From positions 1 through 29,836 of IMG/VR virus record IMGVR_UViG_3300037847_000185: a stretch of 29,836 nt of DNA; one strand, written 5' to 3'. Both the position numbers and the translations under genes were made by a program. The notes below the pieces were generated by a model. That model had not been told where the DNA came from. It made no database searches and was given only the letters and a program-made list of their open reading frames with translations. Below are positions 13,021-20,600 of this stretch, piece by piece; the first letter of the stretch is position 1; the number at the start of each line of letters is the position of its first letter. The DNA comes from a virus.

Positions 13021-13989
13021 TTAGTTAGCTCCCTCTAACGCTTCTAGTCGCGTTGTTAAATCAGCAATAGACGATGCTTGCGCGTCAATAGTTGTTTTTT
13101 GCTCTTGAATAGCTTTAGTTAACAGCGCAACCATGTTTCCGTATGCCAAAGCCTCTGGCTCATCTTCAGTGTTGTAATCTACAAACTCTGTTAAGCCCGC
13201 ATCGTGTACTTCTTCTGCAATAAACCCACCAAACCGTCTACCGTCTGCATCATTAATTCCCTCAAACGTAACAGGACGTAAATTCATTACATCAGACAGG
13301 CCGTAAGACATATCAGTAATTTCTGTCTTGTAGCGTCTAGATGATGTTGATCTCTGAAAACGTCCAGCGGGAGTAATTTGTACATTTGCGGAACTGCTAG
13401 TGGTGTTTGAGTATGTTGGGGTGCTTTCTAAATACCCATCGGTAGTAAAGCGCGCCGCGATAACACCAGACGTAGCTTGTCTAAATACAAGAGCGCCTGC
13501 GTTGTCGTGTCGTAAACCAACTTGCCAAAATCCACCATCGGTTTTCCATGACGTAGCGGAGTATCCGTTGGTTCCAGTAGCCTCGATTATTGCACCCGCT
13601 GATGTACCAGAAGTTTGCACTTTAAATTGGTTGTAAGAGTCTACGGTTGTAGTGCCAATGGCTACGTTACCGCCTTTTGGATTTAAGGATATAGTTTGAG
13701 CGCCTGCCGAAAGGTTTCGTGATTGAATAAAACCAATGGCGGTTGCGCCACTGTTATCCATGCCAAACTCAAGCTGATTGTTTGCGTTGCCGCCTTGTAT
13801 TGAAAACAGCGGTGACTGCGAACCAAGCGCCCCGTCAGCGTCTGACGTAGAACCAGCAACGTGCAACGGAACAAGAGGGACAGTTATATTAACGCCAACA
13901 CGCTCTGAGCCATCTACCGTAATTGCTGTGGCGTCTGCGCCATCATCAATGGCTTGCGAGAATTTACCTTGTGCTTTAGTCAGTGCCAT
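13021..13989 (-). CDS. Tail fibre with C-terminal S74 intramolecular chaperone
   Basis: 322 residues. The N-terminus carries the repeat module IDDGADATAITVDGSERVGV shared with two other fibres in the window. The middle is a beta-rich shaft with short repeats typical of trimeric fibres (WQVGLRHDNAGALVFRQATS, ARFTTDGYLES). From about residue 216 it has SSRRYKTEI, the Ser-Lys start of the Peptidase_S74 chaperone domain, then PVTFEGINDADGRRFGGFIA and EEVHDAGL. It ends in a coiled coil (QEQKTTIDAQASSIADLTTR). S74 domains help the fibre trimerise and are then cut off before the Ser. AAGGTAAT precedes the start. Likely a host-binding fibre. Confidence 0.78.
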   Translation of the reverse strand: MALTKAQGKFSQAIDDGADATAITVDGSERVGVNITVPLVPLHVAGSTSDADGALGSQSPLFSIQGGNANNQLEFGMDNSGATAIGFIQSRNLSAGAQTISLNPKGGNVAIGTTTVDSYNQFKVQTSGTSAGAIIEATGTNGYSATSWKTDGGFWQVGLRHDNAGALVFRQATSGVIAARFTTDGYLESTPTYSNTTSSSANVQITPAGRFQRSTSSRRYKTEITDMSYGLSDVMNLRPVTFEGINDADGRRFGGFIAEEVHDAGLTEFVDYNTEDEPEALAYGNMVALLTKAIQEQKTTIDAQASSIADLTTRLEALEGAN

Positions 13990-13999
13990 TTTGATTACC

Positions 14000-15334
14000 T
14001 TATGGAATTAAATAGGCTACAGAGCCGCTAAACCGTGTGTTGTTGTTAAGTCCTGACACTGTCATATATTGAGCAGTGGTATTGCCTGACGTACTGATGT
14101 AAGACAGCCAACCGTATGAATTCGTTAGCTCCCACCACATAGAATTCACAGACGTAGACATATTAAGAAAATTGGCTATGCCGCAATCAAAGTTGGCGCT
14201 CTCTCTGCTAAAGGGCCAGCCTGAGAGCAAAACATAGTTACCAGACATATTGCCTTTATTACTTAACTGGACTGCGTAACTCGCTACAACAAGACGGCCT
14301 ATTTTGACGTAATGCCCTTCTTGAGAGGAATATGTTTGTGATGCTGGAGTGGATTGACCATACCCAATCAAAGTTGGCGTCCACGTTCCTTCCTCGTAAT
14401 CGTCAAGCGCATTTGAGGCGGCGGTATCCCCGTTAAAGGTTAAGCCGTCAGCGGTTACCCGCGCCCTTTCTGATGCGGTTGTGTTATTAGCTGATGAGGC
14501 ATAAAACTTAACGTGACCGTTGCCGCTTGCGCTTGATAGCGTTACGCCTGCATGGGCTTTGCTCGTATTAACGAACGCGCCCGTATTTGGGTTTCTTTGC
14601 GTGTTTAGCTGTAGAGAAGTGCCATCAAAATCCAAAAATCCCGCGTTGGTTGTGCCGCCAATTTGTAGCGCCCCAGCACTATCGATGCGCAAACGCTCGA
14701 CTCTGCTTGAGCCTGAGTTAAATACAGTAGACCCCGAAGAACTTACGCTTAATTGGTCTCCATTGTGGGCATAACCAATCTGACCCCTATAACTAGCATC
14801 GCCGCTCGTGCCGTCTGCAAAATGAAGATAATTATTATTGGTTGTGTTAGTTGACGCTATTGTTACGCCGCCTTCAGACCCAGCAGAAACTACTAGGTTT
14901 TTTGCATAGTAAGAAGATGGGCTGGTAGTACCAATCCCGACCTGTTCTGAACTATCTATGGTTATAGCTACGGCGTCAGCGTTATCGTCGATGCCCGTTG
15001 AGCTAAAATTGCCCAGAGGGTAATTCATCTGCGCCGTGCCAACCGTGCCATCAGAAGGTGTGCCAATGTCCACGGCGTCACCGATTACTAGGATGTAGTC
15101 GATCACATCGCTGCTGGTCAGCGCAGAGTCAAACACAATGTTAGACCCGGATACGGTATAGGCAGACTCGGGAGCCTGCGTTATACCGTTCAGCGAGACG
15201 ATTAGGTTTCTAGCTGAAGCAGGGAAATAAGCAGTGCCGCCTACCGCCAGCGCATAAGTAGCGGTAGCTGACGTAGTTATAGCGTCAATTAGCTGGTACG
15301 CGCCTACTTCTGGCTGCTTTCCGATAAACGGCAT
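14000..15334 (-). CDS. Tail fibre protein
   Basis: 444 residues. The N-terminal domain (1-100) contains ATYALAVGGTAYFPASARNL and IVSLNGITQAPESAYTVSGS, the LNGxxQxPxxAYTVSG pattern of a particle-binding beta domain found at the start of many podovirus fibres. Residues 114-136 carry the shared module GIDDNADAVAITIDSSEQVG. A repeat-rich beta shaft follows. At 302-321 the linker DTAASNALDDYEEGTWTPT introduces the C-terminal domain with YVKIGRLVVASYAVQLS and Trp/Tyr-rich strands, a head domain probably contacting the receptor. It lacks an S74 domain. The MPF(I/L)GKxP start is shared with the fibre at 15651-16550, pointing to duplication. Confidence 0.74.
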   Translation of the reverse strand: MPFIGKQPEVGAYQLIDAITTSATATYALAVGGTAYFPASARNLIVSLNGITQAPESAYTVSGSNIVFDSALTSSDVIDYILVIGDAVDIGTPSDGTVGTAQMNYPLGNFSSTGIDDNADAVAITIDSSEQVGIGTTSPSSYYAKNLVVSAGSEGGVTIASTNTTNNNYLHFADGTSGDASYRGQIGYAHNGDQLSVSSSGSTVFNSGSSRVERLRIDSAGALQIGGTTNAGFLDFDGTSLQLNTQRNPNTGAFVNTSKAHAGVTLSSASGNGHVKFYASSANNTTASERARVTADGLTFNGDTAASNALDDYEEGTWTPTLIGYGQSTPASQTYSSQEGHYVKIGRLVVASYAVQLSNKGNMSGNYVLLSGWPFSRESANFDCGIANFLNMSTSVNSMWWELTNSYGWLSYISTSGNTTAQYMTVSGLNNNTRFSGSVAYLIP

Positions 15335-15338
15335 TTAC

Positions 15339-15599
15339 TTACTCCCCAGGCGGCGTATTTGCCGCGTCAAACTCTTGCTTGGCGTCAATGACTTCCTGCG
15401 TGTGAACAGCAGCGCAGATCGCCTGCACTTCTGCATCCTCATTACTGTAATCATCGCCTGCATTAATAACGTGGCGATGGAAACCGCGAGAGATTTCTGC
15501 GCCGTCTTTGTAGATGACCGTAGCTGTGCGTACTTGCACTGCCTTAAACTGGCCTACGACTTCTACCTTGTCTACTTCTACTGATTCTGTAAGTGCCAT
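15339..15599 (-). CDS. Conserved small protein between fibre genes, possible fibre assembly factor
   Basis: 86 residues with AAGGAG 8 nt before the ATG. Strand-rich first half (VEVVGQFKAVQVRTATVIYK) followed by GAEISRGFHRHVI, then an acidic helix and AICAAVHTQEVIDAKQ. The ISR(S/G)FHRHVV..D.S.E..(V)...A...HT..V pattern recurs in many marine phage genomes next to tail or fibre genes. Small acidic proteins in such places are often fibre assembly chaperones, but no published function is known to me for this family. It sits in the fibre cluster between two paralogous fibres. Confidence 0.6.
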   Translation of the reverse strand: MALTESVEVDKVEVVGQFKAVQVRTATVIYKDGAEISRGFHRHVINAGDDYSNEDAEVQAICAAVHTQEVIDAKQEFDAANTPPGE

Positions 15600-15650
15600 G
15601 TTTATCTCCTTTGGCTATGGACTGTCTGCCCCAATCTCCGAGAGGGGTAA

Positions 15651-16550
15651 TTAAGTGGTTTTGTAGGTAGCACTGAGGTATAGATTAGTGTTGCTCGTAC
15701 CTAGATTGCTAGGGTAAATAGATTCGGAATTTGAGCGAGTGTCTGTGTTGTACAGATAAAAAGAGGTCATCCCATGACCAGTTGAGCCAGACGTAGGCCA
15801 AACACTACTAAAGTTGTAAGCATATCCAATAGTAATGCTTTGATAAGCGGAGCTGTGGGCAGTAAAAGGCATACCGCCGACAAGCAAATACCCGCTCGCT
15901 GATCCAATAGACATAGAGCTAGTATCCAATCGACAGTGAACAGTTACGAGGTCGCCAATTTTTGTGTAGTGTCCGCTTCTCGTGCCGTAGCTAAGAGAGC
16001 CAAAACTGCCCGATGACGGGACATACGTTGGCGTCCATGTGCCTTCTTCGTAATCGTCCAAAGCGTTAGCGGCGGCTGAGTCTGAGCCAAACTTAATTCC
16101 ATCAGCGTCAACTCGTAATCTGGTAGCCCCGACAGAACGCAGATATAAATAGTCTTGTGCGTGGTAATAGCCAACGCCCCCCACATCATTGTCATCAGGG
16201 TCAGAGAAAAAAATTACTGACTCTGTACTAGCGGGGCTAGAAAGCTGAATAGCCGCGTGTGAGCTATGCTCTACATGAAGTTGAGTATAAGAGTGAGCGG
16301 CAGTACCGCCAGATGAGCCACCATAAACGTGTAGCTTGTCAGACGGGCTTGCAGTGCCGATGCCCACTTGCTCAGAACTATCAATCGTGATCGCAGTAGC
16401 ATCAGCGTTATCGTCAATGCCGTTTGAAGTAAAAGTGGTGACCGTAGCGGGCGCAGCAGATCCGCCGCCGATAGTCGCGCCGTCGATAGTCCCGCTGTTA
16501 ATGTCTACTGGACTAGCGACCTCTGTTGGCTTCTTCCCAAGAAACGGCAT
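15651..16550 (-). CDS. Tail fibre protein, paralogue of the fibre at 14000-15334
   Basis: 299 residues. Start MPFLGKKPTEVASPVDINSG, with no LNG-type N-terminal domain. Residues 44-66 carry the shared module NGIDDNADATAITIDSSEQV and 156-175 the linker DSAAANALDDYEEGTWTPT. Both are nearly identical to the 444-residue fibre, while the domains between and after them have diverged. The C-terminal domain (176-299) contains HYTKIGDLVTVHCRLDTSSM followed by Ser/Tyr-rich strands. The protein therefore looks like a shorter copy with different binding surfaces. It begins at a TGATG overlap with the preceding gene. Likely host-range determinant. Confidence 0.74.
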   Translation of the reverse strand: MPFLGKKPTEVASPVDINSGTIDGATIGGGSAAPATVTTFTSNGIDDNADATAITIDSSEQVGIGTASPSDKLHVYGGSSGGTAAHSYTQLHVEHSSHAAIQLSSPASTESVIFFSDPDDNDVGGVGYYHAQDYLYLRSVGATRLRVDADGIKFGSDSAAANALDDYEEGTWTPTYVPSSGSFGSLSYGTRSGHYTKIGDLVTVHCRLDTSSMSIGSASGYLLVGGMPFTAHSSAYQSITIGYAYNFSSVWPTSGSTGHGMTSFYLYNTDTRSNSESIYPSNLGTSNTNLYLSATYKTT

Positions 16551-16882
16551 CAGGTGATCTCCATGATTCCTAAGACAACATCTAGCGCGGACGCTGTGCC
16601 TGACTGAACCTTTAGGGCATCACCTGTTTCTAGGATGTACTTCTGCCCAGCCAGCGTTTCTAGCGTAGTGTTGCTAGGGATCGACACGTTCTCTAAAAGC
16701 TGGTGCGTAGTGCCTCCAGAAGAGTCGCTAAACTGCACCTGTACGTCAACGGCGCTCGTTGTCTTGTTGGCAATAGCCAAGCCCAGCACAACCGTTGTCG
16801 TGCTGCTCGGGGCCGTGTAGAGGGTGCTGTAAGCGGAGTGATTGACGTTAGCCAAAGCCGCATTTTTGAATGTGTTAGCCAT
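16550..16882 (-). CDS. Small conserved tail protein
   Basis: 110 residues with AGGATAA seven bases before the ATG. Start MANTFKNAALANVNHSAYST, then LYTAPSSTTTVVLGLAIANK, then VDVQVQFSDS, TTLETLAGQKYILETGDALK and LDVVLGIMEIT. This is a single beta-sandwich of a very common marine phage family (MANTFKNA....LYTAP..TT.V..L...N), usually encoded beside fibre and neck genes and taken to be a virion component. The fold and role are inferred from context. Confidence 0.62.
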   Translation of the reverse strand: MANTFKNAALANVNHSAYSTLYTAPSSTTTVVLGLAIANKTTSAVDVQVQFSDSSGGTTHQLLENVSIPSNTTLETLAGQKYILETGDALKVQSGTASALDVVLGIMEIT

Positions 16883-16886
16883 AAAT

Positions 16887-17147
16887 TTATCCTAGTGCGA
16901 TAGCCAGCGCTGTCGCGTCATCTACAGTTGCGTAACTGGTCAGAGCAGAGCTAGTTATATAATTGCTATCGTTAGTCCACTGGCTTATGTTGCCGGATTT
17001 GTTGGTAAGCGTATTGGTACTCGCAGCCTCAATCTTGTTGTCATTCAGATTGATAAAGTTTGCGTCTACCTCGGCATGGGTCAGCGCAGATCCTTTTGCT
17101 GCAGTGCCGTCAGTTTGCGCCGTTGTCCGGGTTACAATGGTAGCCAT
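16887..17147 (-). CDS. Short fibre-adaptor protein
   Basis: 86 residues. It begins MATIVTRTTAQTDGTAAKGS followed by ALTHAEVDANFINLNDNK. The LTHAEVDANFxNLN motif is a very frequent first element of phage tail fibres and presumably docks them to the tail. Here the gene stops soon after a beta repeat-like stretch (NYITSSALTSYATVDDATAL), so it is an adaptor without a shaft. It could be a stand-alone docking protein or the remnant of a longer fibre. It overlaps the upstream gene as TAATG. Confidence 0.62.
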   Translation of the reverse strand: MATIVTRTTAQTDGTAAKGSALTHAEVDANFINLNDNKIEAASTNTLTNKSGNISQWTNDSNYITSSALTSYATVDDATALAIALG

Positions 17148-17560
17148 TAGTTAAGTGTTACCTTCAGATTACCAGCGGTAATTCGCAGTACATCTCCGGT
17201 TGCGACTGTTTTTGACAGCGGAGTGCTGAAGTCAGAGGGATCGGTTAGCTGCGCGTAGGCGAGCATATTGCCGCTACTAGAGGCATCAAATATCCCCGCA
17301 TAGGTAATCGTACCCCATGATCCGGTAGCCTCTGGGAACTCTATGTTCGCACTAGACGCCGCCGTAGTGGGTGACGTACCTGACACCGTAAATGCTGCCG
17401 TCTGCCTGGCGTAGCCGTTGCCAGATACCTCAGTGCCTGCCGCAGAGTCACTTGCAGTTGACGTAAACAAGCCAACGTACAAAGTAGTCGGCGCAGTGTA
17501 AGCCGTACCCCCAAAAACGTGATCGAGAACCTTGTCCTCAAGATAGTCTGAAAAACTCAT
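17147..17560 (-). CDS. Conserved tail/neck structural protein
   Basis: 137 residues. N-terminus MSFSDYLEDKVLDHVFGGTA, then YTAPTTLYVGLFTSTASDSA, GTEVSGNGYARQTAAF, then beta strands IEFPEATGSWGTITYAGIFD. The GGTAYTAPTTLYVGL...GTEVSGNGYARQ signature marks a widespread virion protein family in marine phages and prophages, typically encoded right after the connector. Probable role is in the tail or neck; it starts at an ATGA overlap with the connector gene. Confidence in the family is good, in the exact structural role low. Confidence 0.65.
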   Translation of the reverse strand: MSFSDYLEDKVLDHVFGGTAYTAPTTLYVGLFTSTASDSAAGTEVSGNGYARQTAAFTVSGTSPTTAASSANIEFPEATGSWGTITYAGIFDASSSGNMLAYAQLTDPSDFSTPLSKTVATGDVLRITAGNLKVTLN

Positions 17561-18180
17561 CCTAATCCCCTTATCTTCATATTTAACCCGGTGCCGGACA
17601 TAGATGCCGCATCACCTGATGCATTTACTTTTGATACTGCCGCGCCATATAGCTGCGCCCATATAGCCGTTCTGGAGTCTTCTGCTAAATATGGCGCTGA
17701 ATGTATTAGTGCGCCGTACAAGTAAACATCAGGCGCATCTGTTAAAAGCCAATTCGTTGCGTTACTGCTTGAGAGGGCAGGAATCTTTTGATAATACAAA
17801 AGCTCTGTTTGATATGTCCCATCTGGTGACGGGAATACCTCAAACGCTCTTTCAGCGTGACGGTAATACTTGGGCTCTCCAGTAGCGTTCTCGACGCCAG
17901 CACGCTTGTCTGCCATTGCCGCCCCAGAAAGTAGCTGCAAATTCCGCGTCCCGCTATTTGTAATATGGATTCGGATGGTTTCCACCCAATCTGATGGGCG
18001 ATCTAAATACTGCTGATCAAGGTCAGCCGTAGCCCGGTTCTCCATCTCATAGTGGCGGATGTCGCGGTTGATCTGCGCCTCAGCCAGCGTAATGAAGTCA
18101 GGAATGACCGATGTAAGATCATCCCTATTAAGGAAATCAGCAATAGAGCTTTTAAGCTCGGAGTAATTACTCAGGGCCAT
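17557..18180 (-). CDS. Head-tail connector / adaptor protein
   Basis: 207 residues from ATG 18180, nine bases after AGGAGG; an ATG two codons earlier is only three bases from the site and less favourable. N-terminus LSNYSELKSSIADFLNRDDL, then PDFITLAEAQINRDIRHYEM, then LDRPSDWVETIRIHI and FEVFPSPDGTYQTELLYYQK. The helical opening with ITLAEAxINRDIR and the central beta part with DWVE are typical of the podovirus adaptor family that binds the portal and builds the neck. Location downstream of the terminase and before tail genes supports this. Confidence 0.7.
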   Translation of the reverse strand: MALSNYSELKSSIADFLNRDDLTSVIPDFITLAEAQINRDIRHYEMENRATADLDQQYLDRPSDWVETIRIHITNSGTRNLQLLSGAAMADKRAGVENATGEPKYYRHAERAFEVFPSPDGTYQTELLYYQKIPALSSSNATNWLLTDAPDVYLYGALIHSAPYLAEDSRTAIWAQLYGAAVSKVNASGDAASMSGTGLNMKIRGLG

Positions 18181-18484
18181 ATTCATCGTCCTCCTCTGGA
18201 AGTCGAGGTATAAGCTCAATTACCGTAGGAGACATTGACCCGTCACTACTGGTTAAATCAACTTCAGTAGCTTTCAGCTTGGGTTCAGTGTACGCAGCGA
18301 TCTTGTCCCATGCGTCAATACTAGCCCTAATATCGTTTGTCTCCCCGTCAACAGCCTTTTCGTGCAGGCGCACAGCTTGCTCTGCCATCCGCATAATTGG
18401 ATGGAAATCATCGCCGTACATATCCTGCAACCGATTAAGCAAAAATGCTTTGTTTCGATTCGGGCTGCCTTTTCTGCTTGGCAT
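18167..18484 (-). CDS. Terminase small subunit-like protein
   Basis: 105 residues. Basic start MPSRKGSPNRNKAFLLNRLQ, a helical middle HPIMRMAEQAVRLHEKAVDG, then IDAWDKIAAYTEPKLKATEV and an acidic tail LPEEDDEY. A helical body ending in KIAxYxxPKLKA is characteristic of small terminase subunits and of phage proteins of DUF5681 type. DNA-binding and terminase recruitment would be the role. Against it: the gene lies after the large subunit rather than before, and no clear HTH is seen. The start overlaps the previous stop as TAATG. Confidence 0.55.
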   Translation of the reverse strand: MPSRKGSPNRNKAFLLNRLQDMYGDDFHPIMRMAEQAVRLHEKAVDGETNDIRASIDAWDKIAAYTEPKLKATEVDLTSSDGSMSPTVIELIPRLPEEDDEYGPE

Positions 18485-18642
18485 TACTTCTTCCTCTTTT
18501 TCGCTGTTTTAGCCGACTGCTTAAACGCTTTTGCTGTCGGAGCGCCTTTAGAGCCGGGCTTTCGCATTTTTTCGCCAGAACCAGCTTTGATGCGCTTACG
18601 CTTTGCATGGATGTTGGCGTACAGCCCTTTTTTACTTGGCAC
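18484..18642 (-). CDS. Small Lys-rich conserved phage protein (52 aa, GTG start)
   Basis: 52 residues starting with GTG at 18642, inside the last codons of the preceding 35-residue gene, and ending in TAATG with the next start. It reads PSKKGLYANIHAKRKRIKAG, SGEKMRKPGSKGAPTAKAFK and then QSAKTAKKRKK. The GLYANIHAKR.RI.AGSGEKMRKPGSKGAPTAKAF pattern recurs across phage genomes and is well conserved despite the tiny size, so it is certainly a real gene. The charge (about one third Lys/Arg) suggests binding to packaged DNA or to an acidic partner; the function is not known to me. Confidence 0.72.
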   Translation of the reverse strand: MPSKKGLYANIHAKRKRIKAGSGEKMRKPGSKGAPTAKAFKQSAKTAKKRKK

Positions 18643-18739
18643 GGTACTTCACCTTCTTACCAGACTTTTTAGCAGCTGCTTTTGCCTTTTTCATACCTGA
18701 CTTAGTGTACGGGTACTTTTTCTTTCCTACCTTCGGCAT
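18632..18739 (-). CDS. Tiny Lys-rich protein (35 aa)
   Basis: 35 residues from ATG 18739 with GAGGTGA six bases upstream. The sequence is MPKVGKKKYPYTKSGMKKAK followed by AAAKKSGKKVKYRAK, so about 45 percent is basic. A good ribosome-binding site, tight spacing (eight bases after the previous gene) and an 11-base overlap with the next gene support expression. MPKVG(K)KKYPYTxxGxKKAK-type mini-proteins occur beside terminase genes in other marine phages. DNA neutralisation or a virion role is a guess. Confidence 0.62.
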   Translation of the reverse strand: MPKVGKKKYPYTKSGMKKAKAAAKKSGKKVKYRAK

Positions 18740-18747
18740 ATTTCACC

Positions 18748-19029
18748 TCACCATTTCGTCTTGTTTGCCCAATACGCCGCAGACATTTTGCCTTTGGCAA
18801 TGTTCTTAGCATGACGCGCCTTAAAACTTTTTCGTCTATTCTTTTCTGTTGATGTTTTGGGGTTTTTGCCAGCCCCACTGACGCCTTGCTGCCCAAACCT
18901 AATTGTTTTTATCTTATCACCTTCTTTAGCCACTACGACATGACTTTTGGTTGGGTGACTAGGGGTTCTTTTAGGCTTGTTGTAAGCGCTTACTCCGGCT
19001 CTAGCCAGCCTACTGTCTTTCTTTTTCAT
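18748..19029 (-). CDS. Small basic conserved phage protein next to terminase
   Basis: 93 residues, starting at a TAATG overlap with the large terminase stop. Reads LARAGVSAYNKPKRTPSHPT, KSHVVVAKEGDKIKTIRFGQ, QGVSGAGKNP, then SFKARHAKNIAKGKMSAAYW ANKTKW. This is a highly conserved family in marine and soil phages (YNKPKRTPxHPxKSHVVxAK...IRFGxQGVSGAG....SFKARHxxNIxKGKxSAAYWAxKxKW). It is strongly basic and found near the terminase or portal. The role is unknown; DNA binding within the capsid or packaging complex is inferred from charge and position. Confidence 0.75.
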   Translation of the reverse strand: MKKKDSRLARAGVSAYNKPKRTPSHPTKSHVVVAKEGDKIKTIRFGQQGVSGAGKNPKTSTEKNRRKSFKARHAKNIAKGKMSAAYWANKTKW

Positions 19030-20309
19030 TACGCAACACCTCGCAATCGCCTACGCAGCGGCTGTCCCCAATCAGACGTTTGCCGATAACCTACAGCCAA
19101 ATACCTAAACGAATCTGCTGAGTGACTAGCCCAATCGTGCGCTGGCCTACCCTTCCAAACCATATTGTTGTCATCATACTCTCGATGATATGCCCGCAAG
19201 GCTTCTACGCCGTGGGCGCACTTCTCAGCGTCAAACCAGCACGTTGGCAGCATTGAGCGAACAGCTTGAATACCGTCATCTACGTTTAATTGCGGCGCAA
19301 TCGTTACGTTTGTAAGGCCAAGAGATTGCAGGGTTTCTAAGCGTGATTTGCCGGAACCGAGCTCTCTAACTCTTACATCATGCGGTAAGATGTGCTGCCC
19401 GTAAACATAGCCTTTCTCTTGCAGCATACGAGCATAATGGTCTAAACCAACACCTGACGCTTCGTAATGGTCAATCAGCCTAGTTTCCGCCCCAATTTTT
19501 TGCGCAAACCAGATAGCAGTGCTGTCTCCAACGCCCAAGTCCCAGGCGGTAATGACAGGCGCAGACTTCTCATACGGCACAGTGCCAATGCGCCCCTCAG
19601 CGTTAGCGTCACGCATTTCAATCGAGTAATACGCCCCATCATGAAATGTAAGAAAAGCACCTTCCCAGATATGGTCATAACTTTGAGGGCGCTTATCAAA
19701 ATCTTCTAGTCGCTGCTTCATCAAGACTTCAGGGAAATATGGATTGTCACGCCAATTCATTTCCGTAATCTTGCAATCATCAGGAGTGTCTACACGAAAA
19801 CGCTGATGCGTAGCTGATAGCTTGCTTTCCGGGTTCCATGACACCCAGACTTCTGAGTTTTCTTCACGCACTGTAGGTAATAGCTTGTCCCACGCCATAG
19901 ATGACACGGTTTCTGCCTCATCTACCCAACACAACAAAATTCTCGCTCTGGACTTGATGCTGTCTAGGTTTCTGCGCAAGCCAGCAAAAGTAAATTCAAT
20001 GTTGCCGTCTTTGGAGCGGATGTACCGCTCTCCAACATCGTAATACTCATTTAGCCAGTCGTATGACTGGATAGCCCCAGCAACCTCAGTAAATGAACTA
20101 TCAATCAAACTGTTCATAAACTCGCGTGCGCACAGTATCTGCCCTCTGCGTCCGCTGTTGCCCCACATAAAGCCTCGAACAGCCGCCATAATGGCAAAAC
20201 TTCTGGATTTTCCAGACCCTCTGCCTCCATAGGCGCACCTATACCTAGCATCGCCAGAAAACAAGTTAATGAGCTTTGGGGGGAGCTCAATAGTCGCAAC
20301 TTCAGACAT
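19029..20309 (-). CDS. terL: Terminase large subunit (ATPase and nuclease)
   Basis: 426 residues, normal length. ATPase: adenine-binding region before Walker A GGRGSGKS (28-35), Walker B ILLCWVDEAE with D130 and catalytic E131, motif III VSWNP (156-160). Nuclease of RNase H fold: WDLGVGDST (D257 and D262), LPHD (D311), then GRPAHDWASHSADSFRY (D392, D399) as metal ligands. The sequence is of the Terminase_3/PBSX to P22-like type. It pumps DNA through the portal and cuts it at the end of packaging. The start at 20309 follows the preceding gene by three bases. The small basic genes and a TerS-like gene follow. Confidence 0.93.
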   Translation of the reverse strand: MSEVATIELPPKLINLFSGDARYRCAYGGRGSGKSRSFAIMAAVRGFMWGNSGRRGQILCAREFMNSLIDSSFTEVAGAIQSYDWLNEYYDVGERYIRSKDGNIEFTFAGLRRNLDSIKSRARILLCWVDEAETVSSMAWDKLLPTVREENSEVWVSWNPESKLSATHQRFRVDTPDDCKITEMNWRDNPYFPEVLMKQRLEDFDKRPQSYDHIWEGAFLTFHDGAYYSIEMRDANAEGRIGTVPYEKSAPVITAWDLGVGDSTAIWFAQKIGAETRLIDHYEASGVGLDHYARMLQEKGYVYGQHILPHDVRVRELGSGKSRLETLQSLGLTNVTIAPQLNVDDGIQAVRSMLPTCWFDAEKCAHGVEALRAYHREYDDNNMVWKGRPAHDWASHSADSFRYLAVGYRQTSDWGQPLRRRLRGVA

Positions 20310-20312
20310 GGA

Positions 20313-20600
20313 TTAAATCCTGCCCTCAACAATTCTGAGCTTTTTAAAGTTGGGGTCATTCAGCTTTTTAATAATGACCCGCTTTCGGCCTTCGGAGTCT
20401 TCCCAAGCAACGCCTTCTTCTTTCATCCATTGCTCAAGCAAGTGCATGGGTACTGAGCCAACACACCATGTGTCTTTGGTTTTGCCCAACCCCATAGAGC
20501 GCGCCGTTTCAGTACGCTCTAAATACGGATCGTTAGAGTAGGATGTTCCTACTGTAAACGTGCCGTCATTGTTGTCCTGAAACTTCTCTTTGACTTTCAT
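20313..20600 (-). CDS. Conserved phage protein between capsid and terminase
   Basis: 95 residues, GGGAGG ten bases upstream of ATG. Reads KFQDNNDGTFTVGTSYSNDP YLERTE, then GSVPMHLLEQWMKEEGVAWED and KLNDPNFKKLRIVEGRI. The NxDGTFTVGTxYxNxPxLER...VGxVPMHLLxxWxKExGVxW...KxxDPxFxKxRxxxG pattern recurs in the same place (next to capsid and terminase) in many marine podovirus-like genomes. It is probably a virion or packaging-associated protein of unknown function. Its 5' end overlaps the preceding gene by 35 bases in another frame. Confidence 0.68.
   Translation of the reverse strand: MKVKEKFQDNNDGTFTVGTSYSNDPYLERTETARSMGLGKTKDTWCVGSVPMHLLEQWMKEEGVAWEDSEGRKRVIIKKLNDPNFKKLRIVEGRI

Noticed and set aside
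15629-15647. Short hairpin between a fibre gene and the 86-residue gene
   Set aside because: On the minus strand CCCCTCT/AGATTGGGG pairs with a two-base bulge but no T tract follows, so it does not qualify as a terminator.
11609-16550. Possible diversity-generating retroelement target among the fibre genes
   Set aside because: No reverse transcriptase or template repeat is present in the window; repeats between fibres are modular copies, not adenine-specific variants.
18625-18645. A-rich slippery-like run near the junction of two small Lys-rich genes
   Set aside because: The A6 run lies after the stop of the first gene and the second gene is in the +1 frame, which -1 slippage could not reach; a GTG start explains the second gene.
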